From Lachnospiraceae bacterium (GTDB taxonomy: Bacteria; Bacillota; Clostridia; Lachnospirales; Lachnospiraceae): DNA of 37,327 bases. Position numbers and translations under genes: made by a program. The stretch covers positions 1 through 37,327 of the forward strand of contig JAQUYA010000022.1 in assembly GCA_028692055.1 (NCBI GenBank), in the 5' to 3' direction. The notes beneath the pieces are model-generated. The model saw only the letters and a program-made list of their open reading frames with translations, had not been told where the DNA came from and ran no database searches. Positions 7,318 to 15,881 of the stretch are shown here, one piece after another. Within the stretch, counting starts at the first letter, position 1, and each line of letters opens with the position of its first letter.

Positions 7318-7391
7318 TAGCGAAGGGGGGATTCGAACCCTCGACACCACGGGTATGAACCGTGTGCTCTAGCCAACTGAGCTACTTCGCC
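7318..7391 (-). tRNA. tRNA-Met (anticodon CAT)
   Basis: A full cloverleaf reads on the minus strand. The acceptor is GGCGAAG / CTTCGCT with discriminator A; the D arm is AGCTCAG, the anticodon loop TTCATAC, and the T arm GAGGGTTCGAATCCCCC. The anticodon CAT gives Met. Elongator Met is likely; an Ile2 tRNA with a modified C cannot be fully excluded from sequence alone. CCA is not encoded. Confidence 0.93.
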
Positions 7392-7412
7392 ATATTTAAT
7401 TTTGATACTAAA

Positions 7413-7485
7413 TGGGACCTACAGGGCTCGAACCTGTGACCCTCTGCTTGTAAGGCAGATGCTCTCCCAGCTGAGCTAAGATCCC
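7413..7485 (-). tRNA. tRNA-Val (anticodon TAC)
   Basis: A 73-base cloverleaf on the minus strand: acceptor GGGATCT / AGGTCCC with discriminator A, D arm AGCTCAGCTGGGAGAGC, anticodon stem-loop CTGCCTTACAAGCAG, T arm with GGTTCGAGCC. Anticodon TAC reads Val codons. It lies 21 bases from the Met tRNA and is presumably cotranscribed with it. CCA is not encoded. Confidence 0.95.
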
Positions 7486-7675
7486 CCTGGGTTTTGTTCA
7501 TTTATTGGTCGTTTTTCGCAACCAGCTTTGTTAGTATACAATCAAATGCGGGTATCTGTCAATACTTTTTTACAATTTTTTCTTTCTTTTTTACCAATTC
7601 CTTTTCTTTCTCTACCAGTGAGTTATTCTATATGTTATACTCATTTTACTAACTTTGAAACGGAGTTTACTATCT

Positions 7676-8335
7676 ATGAAAACAAAACAAACAGCTTTTT
7701 TATCTCGTATCGTTATACTCATTATTGGACTTGTGATTGCCCACCTCGGTGTCACTCTATTTATTCAGGCGAATCTTGGCACCGATCCTTTTAATGTGTT
7801 TGTTCAGGGTGTCTACCGCACTTTATCTGCCTATGGATTTGATTGGCTTACTCACGGATATACACATATCGGTATTAGTTTTTTTATCATACTTCTATTG
7901 CTCTTTGTGGATAAGAACTACATAAAATTAGGGACTCTCATTTGTATGATACTTGGTGGTCCCATCATTGACCTTTTTACCTATTTATTACAGGGTTTCA
8001 TTAATGAATCACTGCCTTTTACTATTCGCATTCTTGTATTGTCACTTGGCTGTATTATTCTCGCTTTTGGTATGACTATTGTTATTAATTCCAATGCAGG
8101 TACCGGTCCAAATGATTTAGTCGCTATCGTTATCAGTGATAAAACAAAAGTACATTTCAGCCTCATGCGTATCATTGTAGATGCCTGTTTTGTACTCATT
8201 GGTTTTTTGCTCCACGGTACTTTTGGTATTGGCACGATTATCTGTGCTTTTCTGGTAGGACCTGTTGCGGGATTCTTTCTTCCGCGTACAAAGTCCTGGT
8301 TGGGATGTCTCATTCCCTCACTACCACAAAAATAA
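7676..8335 (+). CDS. YczE/YitT-type multipass membrane protein
   Basis: A 219-residue integral membrane protein with about five to six hydrophobic helices. It has the repeated pattern of the YczE/YyaS/YitT group: GVTLFIQANLGTDPFNVFVQG near the N-terminus and VINSNAGTGPNDLVAIVIS in the second half, both with the Asn/Ala-x-Gly-Thr-x-Pro turn. The function of these proteins is not established; a transport role is often assumed. I start at the ATG at 7676 because GGAG lies ten bases upstream; a TTG at 7655 is in frame but poorly placed. The stop codon touches the stop codon of the convergent gene at 8336 with no base between. Confidence 0.85.
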   Translation: MKTKQTAFLSRIVILIIGLVIAHLGVTLFIQANLGTDPFNVFVQGVYRTLSAYGFDWLTHGYTHIGISFFIILLLLFVDKNYIKLGTLICMILGGPIIDLFTYLLQGFINESLPFTIRILVLSLGCIILAFGMTIVINSNAGTGPNDLVAIVISDKTKVHFSLMRIIVDACFVLIGFLLHGTFGIGTIICAFLVGPVAGFFLPRTKSWLGCLIPSLPQK

Positions 8336-9331
8336 TCAACCTATAATCTCCTCATACCGCATTTCATCAAGTGTCATCTCCTGCTGGAGCATGGCACTTT
8401 GTTTTGGCAATTTTCCCATGTAGGCATCGCGTACCCATGCCCACTCCTCTTCCTTCTCCAGATGACAACAGGCCTTCCCAGAATAAATACATGCCCATAA
8501 TTTTTCATTTAATGAAATATCAAATTTGCTTATATCACCTTCAAATTCGTCCAGTGCATCTGGATTATACTTTTTCACAATCAGTGCACTCAGATAAGGA
8601 ATGTAAGGGGCATCTAAATAGTTATAACCTGCAATTTCCTTTGAAATCATAGCAAACAAATATTTATCGACTACAAAAATGGAATGCAGCATGGCATAAA
8701 TAGTTCCTAATTTATGATTGAAATGCCCGGATTCAAACCAGTCTGCCAAATCCCTGACATACCCATAGCCTTCTACATCCTCCCACAGATTTTTATCCCA
8801 GGCACTGTTGAAGTCTGACTGCAAAAGATATTCAAATAGATGCAGCACCTCGGACGATTCCGTGCATAGCCTTTTGGTACGATAGGCATAAATCTTGTGT
8901 TCCGGTATTGGTGTATCGATTACCTCTATTATTTCTTCAATTGCAGAACGCTGAAATTTCTGTTGATTCACAAGCAGCCTTTGTTCTTTCTTCCCACAGG
9001 CTCCTTCCATATCACTGAATATTGGCTGATGTGGAAACGTAAATATACCAAACTTCTTTACCAGAAGTGGGTTAATAACGGTATATTTTTGATAGAGAAG
9101 TTCCTCCGGCTTTAGTATTCTTTCGTATTCTTTGGGTGCGTTTGACAGGTGCCCACGATAAATAATCCCGGCACCTTTATAGTAGACTCCAGCTTTTCCA
9201 TAGCCGCCTCTCCTGCCAAAGGTCGGGATTATTTTTTCTGGAAGGTGTACCTCCGCTATTTTAGTTCCTTTTTCATCCCAAATGGGGATGTATTCTGTTT
9301 CTATGACTGGTAACACTTGTTTTATCTGCAT
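8336..9331 (-). CDS. Unknown cytoplasmic protein, coupled to a cytidylate-kinase-like gene
   Basis: A 331-residue soluble protein that I do not recognise. The N-terminal 120 residues are beta-like and Gly/Tyr rich (GRRGGYGKAGVYYKGAG, FGIFTFPHQPIF). Residues about 150-330 look helical and Trp/Tyr rich (WDKNLWEDVEGYGYVRDLADWFESG, EEEWAWVRDAYMG). There is no signal peptide, membrane helix or obvious catalytic motif, and Cys residues are scattered (Cys111, and CC in GKACCHLE). Its ATG overlaps the stop of the upstream kinase-like gene (TAATG), so the two are translationally coupled and probably act together. Confidence 0.75.
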   Translation of the reverse strand: MQIKQVLPVIETEYIPIWDEKGTKIAEVHLPEKIIPTFGRRGGYGKAGVYYKGAGIIYRGHLSNAPKEYERILKPEELLYQKYTVINPLLVKKFGIFTFPHQPIFSDMEGACGKKEQRLLVNQQKFQRSAIEEIIEVIDTPIPEHKIYAYRTKRLCTESSEVLHLFEYLLQSDFNSAWDKNLWEDVEGYGYVRDLADWFESGHFNHKLGTIYAMLHSIFVVDKYLFAMISKEIAGYNYLDAPYIPYLSALIVKKYNPDALDEFEGDISKFDISLNEKLWACIYSGKACCHLEKEEEWAWVRDAYMGKLPKQSAMLQQEMTLDEMRYEEIIG

Positions 9332-9933
9332 TATTCTATGTAGCCTTTACTTTTCAAAAACTGAACAATAATTGCAACTGCCCCATCTATACCAGTGGCA
9401 CTCGTGTTAATCAGCAAATCCTTGCCTTCTCTTGTACCCCATTTTCTATCTGTATAGAACTGATAATAAGAGCGGCGAATCTTATCCTGTTTCTTAATCA
9501 GCTTGTATGCCTCTTCTTCCTCCAAATGTCTTTTTCTGACAATGCGGGCAATGCGGTCATCTTCATCTGCAAAGATAAATACATGACAGGCATCCGCATC
9601 TTCTTCCAGTATATAGTCCGCACATCTGCCGACTATAACACAGGATTCAGTATTTGCTTTTTCTGTGATTACTTTTGCCTGCATACGGAAAAGGCGCTCA
9701 CTTAAAGTACCCGTATCTATTCCATATGGAATATAAGGCTCCTCAAAAGGATTCGCCGCTTTTTCATCTTCCTTTTCCAGATACCGTGCCTTGATACCAT
9801 TCTTCTCAGCTACAATGTCGATGATATTCTTATCGTAAAAAGCAACCTGTAGCTGTTTTGCCAGCTTCTCGCCAACTTCTCTGCCGCCACTGCCAAACTC
9901 CCTGCCAATCGTTACTACAAATTTCTTATCCAT
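9331..9933 (-). CDS. Cytidylate kinase-like family protein
   Basis: A 200-residue P-loop protein. The Walker A region is VTIGREFGSGGREVGEKLAK (GREFGSGG), the pattern of the cytidylate-kinase-like family (PF13189) common in Clostridia rather than true Cmk. YDKNIIDIVAEKNGI and the later CVIVGRCADYIL and RIVRKRHLEEEEA (a lid-like Arg/Lys stretch) agree. The true substrate of this group is not known. The gene heads a two-gene unit: its TAA overlaps the ATG of the unknown gene downstream. A well-formed promoter lies at 10038-10066 with a leader of about 100 bases that contains a small hairpin. Confidence 0.85.
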   Translation of the reverse strand: MDKKFVVTIGREFGSGGREVGEKLAKQLQVAFYDKNIIDIVAEKNGIKARYLEKEDEKAANPFEEPYIPYGIDTGTLSERLFRMQAKVITEKANTESCVIVGRCADYILEEDADACHVFIFADEDDRIARIVRKRHLEEEEAYKLIKKQDKIRRSYYQFYTDRKWGTREGKDLLINTSATGIDGAVAIIVQFLKSKGYIE

Positions 9934-9960
9934 AAAATAACCTCCATTCCATTAAAAACC

Positions 9961-9976
9961 ATGTGCAAATGCACAT
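9961..9976. promoter_or_regulatory. Small leader hairpin before the kinase-like gene
   Basis: ATGTGC-AAAT-GCACAT forms a 6-bp inverted repeat (with flanking CCA/TGG) in the 5' leader about 30 bases before the start codon. On the transcribed strand it is followed by GGTTTTT, so it could act as a weak attenuator. It could also be a protein-binding site. Confidence 0.4.
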
Positions 9977-10037
9977 TGGAAAACACATCATTTACTGTTA
10001 AGAACCTTTGCATAAAGGAATATCTGTTTCTACTTCT

Positions 10038-10066
10038 ATTATAACGACATTGGCAGGATAAAACAA
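10038..10066 (-). promoter_or_regulatory. Sigma-A promoter for the kinase-like/unknown gene pair
   Basis: TTGTTT (10066-10061), a 17-base spacer, and a perfect TATAAT (10043-10038) lie just downstream of the argS stop codon. Confidence 0.75.
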
Positions 10067-10072
10067 CTATAT

Positions 10073-11839
10073 TTACATTTTCTCCGGTGCAGAAAAGCCC
10101 AATATATCAATGCAGGTTTCCAAGATATCCCGTGCTAAAACAAGCAGTGCAATAAAGCCTGCCTTTTTATTTTCATCCTCTTCCACCAGTATCTTTGTTT
10201 CATGATAGAAGTGATTGAATGCATTGGCAAGTTCATAAATATAAGCACAGATTTTATGTGGTGCAATTTCTTCAAAGGCATTGTTCATAATGGTATTAAA
10301 CTGTGTAATCGCTAACATCAGTTCCTTTTCCGATTCATTGACAGGGCTCTGTATCTTAGCATCTGCGGGTACTCCACCCTGCTCCTTATATTTATTCAGG
10401 ATGGATTTAATACGAACAATCGTATATAAAATATAAGGACCAGTATCTCCTTCAAAAGAAGTAAACCGTTCAATATCAAATACATAATCCTTGGAAGCCT
10501 GATTGGATAAATCACCATATTTTACAGCGGATAATGCAACAATCTTTGCTGTTGCCCTTGCCTCTTCTTCTGCTACTTCACGATTGTCTGTAATCTTCTT
10601 ATACATTTCTTCATTGATATCATTTAATAAATGCTCCAGACGCATGACACCGCCCTGCCTTGTTTTAAAAGGCTTGCCGTCTTTTCCATTCATGGTTCCA
10701 AAGCCCAGGAATGTGAGTCTGGTATCTTCCTTTACCAGTTTTGTCTTTCTTGCACAGCGAAAGACCTGCTCAAAATATAAATCCTGACGCTTGTCTACCA
10801 CATAGATAATATGATTTGGATGTATTTTATTCATACGTTCCATAATCGTAGCCAGGTCAGTGGTGTTATAAAGGGAGGCACCATCTGATTTCAAAATCAT
10901 ACATGGTGGTATTTCTTTGGCATCCGTTTCTTCTTTTACGTCAACGACTAAAGCTCCTTCACTTTCATGCGCATAGCCTTCTTCTTTCATATAGGCAACC
11001 ATACCAGGAATCACATCCTGTACGTCGGACTCTCCATTCCACAGATCAAAATCTACGTTCAGATTTGCATAATTCTTCTTTAAGTCTGTAACAGAAACCT
11101 GCATAATATGTTTCCATAATGCACGATATCCCCTTACTCCGGATTGCAGCTTAAAGGTCGCATCCATAGCTGCTTCCTTATAGGCGTCATCCTCCTTGGA
11201 CTTCTTGCTGGCTGTTGGATAGATTTCTTCCAATTCTGAAATTGTAAATGGTGCCTCTTTCGGATAATCACCTGTAAATGTGTCATCAAAATAAATCAAA
11301 TCCGGCTGGCGTTCCTTTAATTCTGTTATAATCAGTCCCATCTGCAAACCCCAGTCGCCAAGATGAATATCTCCTACTACCTCATGTCCCATAAAACGGC
11401 AGATTCTTTTTACACTTTCTCCAATGACCGCAGAACGTAAATGTCCTACATGCAGTGGTTTTGCTACATTCGGTCCACCATAATCGATGACGATCGTCTG
11501 TGGTTCTTTTGCCTCTTCTATTCCGAATTTAGCATCTGCCTTCATTTCACTCAAATAGCCTGCAAGAAAATCTGCCTTTACATTCATGTTCAGAAATCCC
11601 GGCATAACCGCTTCTACTTTATCAAAAACTTTGCTGCCCGCGAGCTTTTCTACTACTGCATTGGCAATCATAATAGGCGCTTTTTTATACTGTTTGGCCC
11701 CTGCCATGGCCCCATTGCATTGATACTCACATAAATCAGGTCGGTTGGAAATGGATACTTTTCCTAACGCTCTGTCAAATCCTGCCTGTTCAAATGCTTC
11801 CTGTACTTCCTCTGAAATCAACTCTAATATTTTCTTCAT
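10073..11839 (-). CDS. argS: Arginine--tRNA ligase
   Basis: Class I synthetase of 588 residues that charges tRNA-Arg. The N-terminal additional domain (residues 1-110) recognises the tRNA D-loop. The HIGH motif is in NVAKPLHVGHLRSAVIGES. FKTRQGGVMRLEHLL stands in the usual place of the KMSKS loop, which ArgRS often lacks. The DALR anticodon-binding domain closes the protein (YELANAFNHFYHETKIL, ending in LGFSAPEKM). The ATG at 11839 has AGGAG four to five bases upstream; an ATG at 11875 would add 12 residues without a good ribosome site. It follows queH by 65 bases on the same strand. Confidence 0.96.
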   Translation of the reverse strand: MKKILELISEEVQEAFEQAGFDRALGKVSISNRPDLCEYQCNGAMAGAKQYKKAPIMIANAVVEKLAGSKVFDKVEAVMPGFLNMNVKADFLAGYLSEMKADAKFGIEEAKEPQTIVIDYGGPNVAKPLHVGHLRSAVIGESVKRICRFMGHEVVGDIHLGDWGLQMGLIITELKERQPDLIYFDDTFTGDYPKEAPFTISELEEIYPTASKKSKEDDAYKEAAMDATFKLQSGVRGYRALWKHIMQVSVTDLKKNYANLNVDFDLWNGESDVQDVIPGMVAYMKEEGYAHESEGALVVDVKEETDAKEIPPCMILKSDGASLYNTTDLATIMERMNKIHPNHIIYVVDKRQDLYFEQVFRCARKTKLVKEDTRLTFLGFGTMNGKDGKPFKTRQGGVMRLEHLLNDINEEMYKKITDNREVAEEEARATAKIVALSAVKYGDLSNQASKDYVFDIERFTSFEGDTGPYILYTIVRIKSILNKYKEQGGVPADAKIQSPVNESEKELMLAITQFNTIMNNAFEEIAPHKICAYIYELANAFNHFYHETKILVEEDENKKAGFIALLVLARDILETCIDILGFSAPEKM

Positions 11840-11904
11840 ATAACTCCTATCCAGCCTGCTTTGTATGCAGGTCACTTTGTATACATTCTTTCTAATTAAT
11901 TATT

Positions 11905-12570
11905 TTATTGTTGTCTGGAAAACACACAGCCGCAGTAATCCTGTCTGTACAAATCATATTCCCTGGATAATTCGATGGAACGCTTATATCCGTTTTTCTT
12001 CTTAAAATCTGACGGAAGAAACAGAGGATGCGGGTCTGCTATCTGCCCTGCTATCTGTTCCCCTATCGTATTCAGCACTTCTGCATTCTTCAGAGGGCTA
12101 ATCGTTAAGGTCGTCGCAAAATAAGCAAATCCACTTTTTGCTGCTTCCTTTGCGGTTTCTTCCAAACGCAGCTGAAAGCACTTCCTGCAGCGTTCGCCAC
12201 CTTCCTTACACTTTTCCAGTCCCTTTACCGCTTCATAAAAGCGCATTGGTTCATAGGTGCCTTCTATAAACTGAATTTTATTTCTACTCCGTTTTCCTGC
12301 ATCCTGTGCCCGTTCTTCCAGTTCATCCCGTTCATTCATCTGACGTATCAGGCGTTTCTGCTCTGCTACGCGCTTCTGGTATTCTGCTTCCTCTGAAATA
12401 TTGGGATTATAATAAAAAACGGTAATATTAAAATAAGAGCTTAGATATTCCAATACATAGCTGCTACACGGTGCACAACAGCTATGCAGCAATAACGTCT
12501 GTTTCTTATTCGGCAGTTTTTTATTCGGCAGTTTTTCCAGAACTGCTTCTAATTCTTTTTGATAGTTCAT
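11905..12570 (-). CDS. queH: Epoxyqueuosine reductase QueH
   Basis: Last step of queuosine synthesis: reduction of epoxyqueuosine to queuosine in tRNA, by the QueH (DUF208) enzyme that replaces QueG in many anaerobes. It has 221 residues. The diagnostic Cys pair is in LLLHSCCAPCSSYVLEYL, with further Cys in GGERCRKCFQLRLEE and the C-terminal DYCGCVF, which together hold the iron-sulfur and metal sites. NPNISEEAEYQKR is also typical. The start is the ATG at 12570, with the ribosome site supplied by the repeat at 12568-12609. Near the N-terminus KLPNKKLPNKK is a 15-base in-frame tandem duplication. argS follows. Confidence 0.93.
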   Translation of the reverse strand: MNYQKELEAVLEKLPNKKLPNKKQTLLLHSCCAPCSSYVLEYLSSYFNITVFYYNPNISEEAEYQKRVAEQKRLIRQMNERDELEERAQDAGKRSRNKIQFIEGTYEPMRFYEAVKGLEKCKEGGERCRKCFQLRLEETAKEAAKSGFAYFATTLTISPLKNAEVLNTIGEQIAGQIADPHPLFLPSDFKKKNGYKRSIELSREYDLYRQDYCGCVFSRQQ

Positions 12571-12609
12571 CTTTATCCCCATCTGCGACCTTTGGTCGCA
12601 TACAATCAT
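12568..12609 (-). repeat. Dispersed palindromic leader element, copy B (upstream of queH)
   Basis: On the minus strand TGCGACC-AAA-GGTCGCA (7-bp stem) is followed by GATGGGGA and the queH ATG 14 nt after the palindrome. Only the core matches copies A (3927) and C (35993); the upstream hairpin of those copies is absent. The placement relative to the start codon is the same. The core is read in a different frame from the following gene than in A and C, which argues that the shared property is RNA or DNA structure rather than a peptide. Confidence 0.8.
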
Positions 12610-12730
12610 CCCTAACTTTATCATAAAATATAAAGAAATACAACTGACAAAAAGGATATAAGCCCCGCTCTCACGTTGTTTATACCCTTTTTGACTAAAC
12701 ATATCTTCTATGCAATTTTTTCAAATTTCT

Positions 12731-15700
12731 TTATTCAGTCTCATTCTTTTTGGATTTTTTATTCTTTTCTATTCTCTTCGGAAAGTGGAATCTCTTTTCC
12801 TCTACAATCTTACCCTCTGCAATTAACTGCTTACGCAATTTCTTTTCCTTGCTCTTATTATGAATAATCATATAGAACGTCGGTAATAAAATCAAAGTAA
12901 GAATCGTGGAAGCGGTAAGACCGCCTATGATAACCAGGGACATACCCTGCATAATAGCCGCATTATCGCCCCAGCCTAATGCCATCGGAATCATGGAAAG
13001 AATCGTGGTCAAGGTTGTCATAAGGATAGGACGCAAACGGGATTTACCAGCATCTATCAATGCATCTTCGGTCCGCATGGTCTTTCGGTTCAGATTCGTG
13101 GTATCTACAAAAAGAATACCATTATTAACAACGATACCTACCAGCATCAGAAATCCCATCAGAGAAGTCATACTTATCTTTCCTCTGGAAATCAACAGCA
13201 ATGCAATGGAACCAATTAAACTGAATGGTATACAGAACATAACCAGCAGGGAATAGCGAATGGATTCAAACTGGATTGCCATAACCATAAAAATCAGGAA
13301 AATCGCAGTAACAATTGCCATTCCCAATGCTCCAAATTCTTCTGCCATCATTTCGTCCATGGAGTTCGTTCCAAGCTCTGCTGTTTCTGGAAAAATAAGT
13401 GCCTCTGCTCTCTTCTGAATCTCATCTCCGGCGGTATATTGCTCCGCTGCTGTCAGGGTAGCCTTAATACTTGTCTGGAACTGTCCATCTTCTCTGGAAA
13501 TAGTCTGTGGTGTGTCCGTGTATACAATATCGGCAATTTCCGTTAATGGAACTGCAACACCGTTTGTATTGGTAAAAGTCATTCCGCTGACATCATTCAT
13601 ATTCTCATATCGGTCCGTTGGATATTCTACCGTAACCGTATAATCACGATTATCAATCGTTACATCCATGGCATCCGTTCCGGTCATATTAATGTACATC
13701 AGATTTGCTACCTGCTGTGCAGTAAATCCTTTGCTTCTCGCTCTAATTGGGTCAATGACTACCTCTGCTTTGGAACTGGTATCTGACATATCTGCCTCTA
13801 TATTTAACACACCAGATATGCCCTTCATGGATTCTTCTACCTGCTTGGAAGCAATCTTCAAATCATCTAAATCAGTACCCTTTACTACGATTTCCTTTGT
13901 GGTACCACCGCTCATTGCACTCATACCCATGGAGGATGCAGAGGTTACGTTAATTGTACAGTTGTTATCAAATCCTACCAGCTCCTGATTCCACTGGTCT
14001 ACGATTTCGGCTGTACTGAATTTACTTTCACTCTTTACATAAGCACTAATGGTACCCTGCGCACCAGAACCCATCATGGAAGCACCTGATTGACTGATAG
14101 AAGTACTATAGTTTTCAATTTCCGGGCTTTCTGCTACGAACTGTTCTACCTTTTTGGCAATGGCATCCATATTCTCAAGTTTCAGACCTGGTCGATAAGA
14201 AATCGCAACCGATACCTGACCTTCATCGGTACTTGCCATCAATTCTGTTCTTACGAACTGTGCCAGAAAAACAGACAATACAAATAGGATTAATGCAAAC
14301 AGGGAAACTATTTTTTTCTTATGTAATACTTTGGACAATAACTTTCCATAGCTTTCGGAAACCTTGACTAAAAATTTGGAAACCGGGGAACCTTTTTTCT
14401 CCTTTGGCTTATATACAGAGAAGCATAATGGAATCAGGGTCACTGCAGATACCAAAGATGCAAGCAATGCAAATACAATGGTATAACCCAGCTGTCCAAA
14501 CATCTGACCGGAGATTCCCTCCATACCTGCCATCGGCAGATATACTACCACGGATGTTATGGTGGAAGCTATAATGGAATTGGTTACCACTTTGGTTCCT
14601 TCATAAGCCGCCTGTTTAAAATCTAAGCCTTCATCATGCTTTCGGAAGCACATTTCAATAACTACAATCGCATTATCAACCATCATACCGATACCGATTA
14701 CCAATGCACCCATGGTAACCATATTCAATGAAAATCCTAGAAAATGCATCATAATGAAGGTCAATAATACCGATACCGGCATGGAACTTCCGACAATCAG
14801 ACTCGCCTTCATGTCACCAAAGAACAGAAATAATACTGCCATGGATAAAAGAATTGCCAATAACAGTGTCTGCGCAATGGATTCTAACGAGCTTATGATT
14901 GTTTCACTTGCATCATAAACTACTTTGATGTTTAAGTCTGGGTATTCTTCTTCCAGACTCGTAATGGTCTTCTGTACTTTATTGGAAAGTGTAACAGCAC
15001 TGGAGCTCTGCTTCTTGGAAATACCAATACTTACATTATTATTTCCATTATATCTGCTCAGACTGTCTGCTTCTTTCGTTGCATAATGCACATTCGCCAC
15101 ATCGCTTAAGTGGATGACCTGCCCGGAACTCGTGGTAATTGGTACCTGCTCTAATTGCGGTATATCTTCATACCGTACTTCAGAACTTAAGTTTAGGGAC
15201 TGATTTCCATAGTCTGCGCTTCCTGCCGGCATGGTAAAGTTTACCGAGGTAATTGCTGTTGCAATCGAGGAAATATCCAGACCATATTGTGCTACATATT
15301 CCGGATATAATTGAATCGAAATATATTTTTCCTCTCCACCCGAAACAGTAATGTCTGCAACATCACTTACTTTTTTCAATTCCGGTTCAATATTTTTATT
15401 TACTTCATTCAATAAATCCGTATCTGTATCCGTATCAATGGATATTGTCATGGAATCTGAGGCATTCATGTCAAGCTCCATGATTACCGGAGCCTGTACA
15501 CCATCCGGTAAATCCGCCTTTACTCTGTCGACCGCCTCCTGCATATCCGTATAGGTAGAATCCATATTGGTTCCATAGTCAAACTGAAAAATAACGGTAG
15601 ACATATTGTCCAGCGACTGGGACTGCGTGGTGTCAAGACCTGAAACAGTGGCACAGGCATCTTCTATCTTCTCTGTTACCAGTCTTTCCACATCTTCTGG

Positions 15701-15868
15701 TCCCGCCTGCGGATACACGGTATAGACGATCATCATTGGCATATTCATATCCGGTATCAACTGTAAAGACATACCTGTTACCGAGGTAAATCCGAATATA
15801 ATCAACGCTACTACACATACAATCGCCGCAATTGGTCGATTTAGTACTGTTTTTGTAAGTTTATGCAT
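12731..15868 (-). CDS. RND-family efflux pump (AcrB/HAE-type permease)
   Basis: A 1045-residue resistance-nodulation-division exporter driven by the proton gradient. TM1 is near residues 12-32 (AAIVCVVALIIFGFTSVTG), followed by a large extracellular porter domain. A second six-helix block starts near residue 335 (LLLAILLSMAVLFLFFGDM). TM4 carries the expected acidic residues in IGIGMMVDNAIVVIEM. The second half repeats the layout, with TM7 near residue 515 and a final block from AIVTAIFLIFMVMAIQFES. The C-terminus is very basic. It is 13 bases downstream of the adaptor gene and clearly cotranscribed. In a monoderm cell there is no outer-membrane partner, so the pump must release to the outside by itself or move lipids or wall-associated compounds; substrate unknown. 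Confidence 0.93.
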   Translation of the reverse strand: MHKLTKTVLNRPIAAIVCVVALIIFGFTSVTGMSLQLIPDMNMPMMIVYTVYPQAGPEDVERLVTEKIEDACATVSGLDTTQSQSLDNMSTVIFQFDYGTNMDSTYTDMQEAVDRVKADLPDGVQAPVIMELDMNASDSMTISIDTDTDTDLLNEVNKNIEPELKKVSDVADITVSGGEEKYISIQLYPEYVAQYGLDISSIATAITSVNFTMPAGSADYGNQSLNLSSEVRYEDIPQLEQVPITTSSGQVIHLSDVANVHYATKEADSLSRYNGNNNVSIGISKKQSSSAVTLSNKVQKTITSLEEEYPDLNIKVVYDASETIISSLESIAQTLLLAILLSMAVLFLFFGDMKASLIVGSSMPVSVLLTFIMMHFLGFSLNMVTMGALVIGIGMMVDNAIVVIEMCFRKHDEGLDFKQAAYEGTKVVTNSIIASTITSVVVYLPMAGMEGISGQMFGQLGYTIVFALLASLVSAVTLIPLCFSVYKPKEKKGSPVSKFLVKVSESYGKLLSKVLHKKKIVSLFALILFVLSVFLAQFVRTELMASTDEGQVSVAISYRPGLKLENMDAIAKKVEQFVAESPEIENYSTSISQSGASMMGSGAQGTISAYVKSESKFSTAEIVDQWNQELVGFDNNCTINVTSASSMGMSAMSGGTTKEIVVKGTDLDDLKIASKQVEESMKGISGVLNIEADMSDTSSKAEVVIDPIRARSKGFTAQQVANLMYINMTGTDAMDVTIDNRDYTVTVEYPTDRYENMNDVSGMTFTNTNGVAVPLTEIADIVYTDTPQTISREDGQFQTSIKATLTAAEQYTAGDEIQKRAEALIFPETAELGTNSMDEMMAEEFGALGMAIVTAIFLIFMVMAIQFESIRYSLLVMFCIPFSLIGSIALLLISRGKISMTSLMGFLMLVGIVVNNGILFVDTTNLNRKTMRTEDALIDAGKSRLRPILMTTLTTILSMIPMALGWGDNAAIMQGMSLVIIGGLTASTILTLILLPTFYMIIHNKSKEKKLRKQLIAEGKIVEEKRFHFPKRIEKNKKSKKNETE

Positions 15869-15881
15869 TTGGATTCACCTC

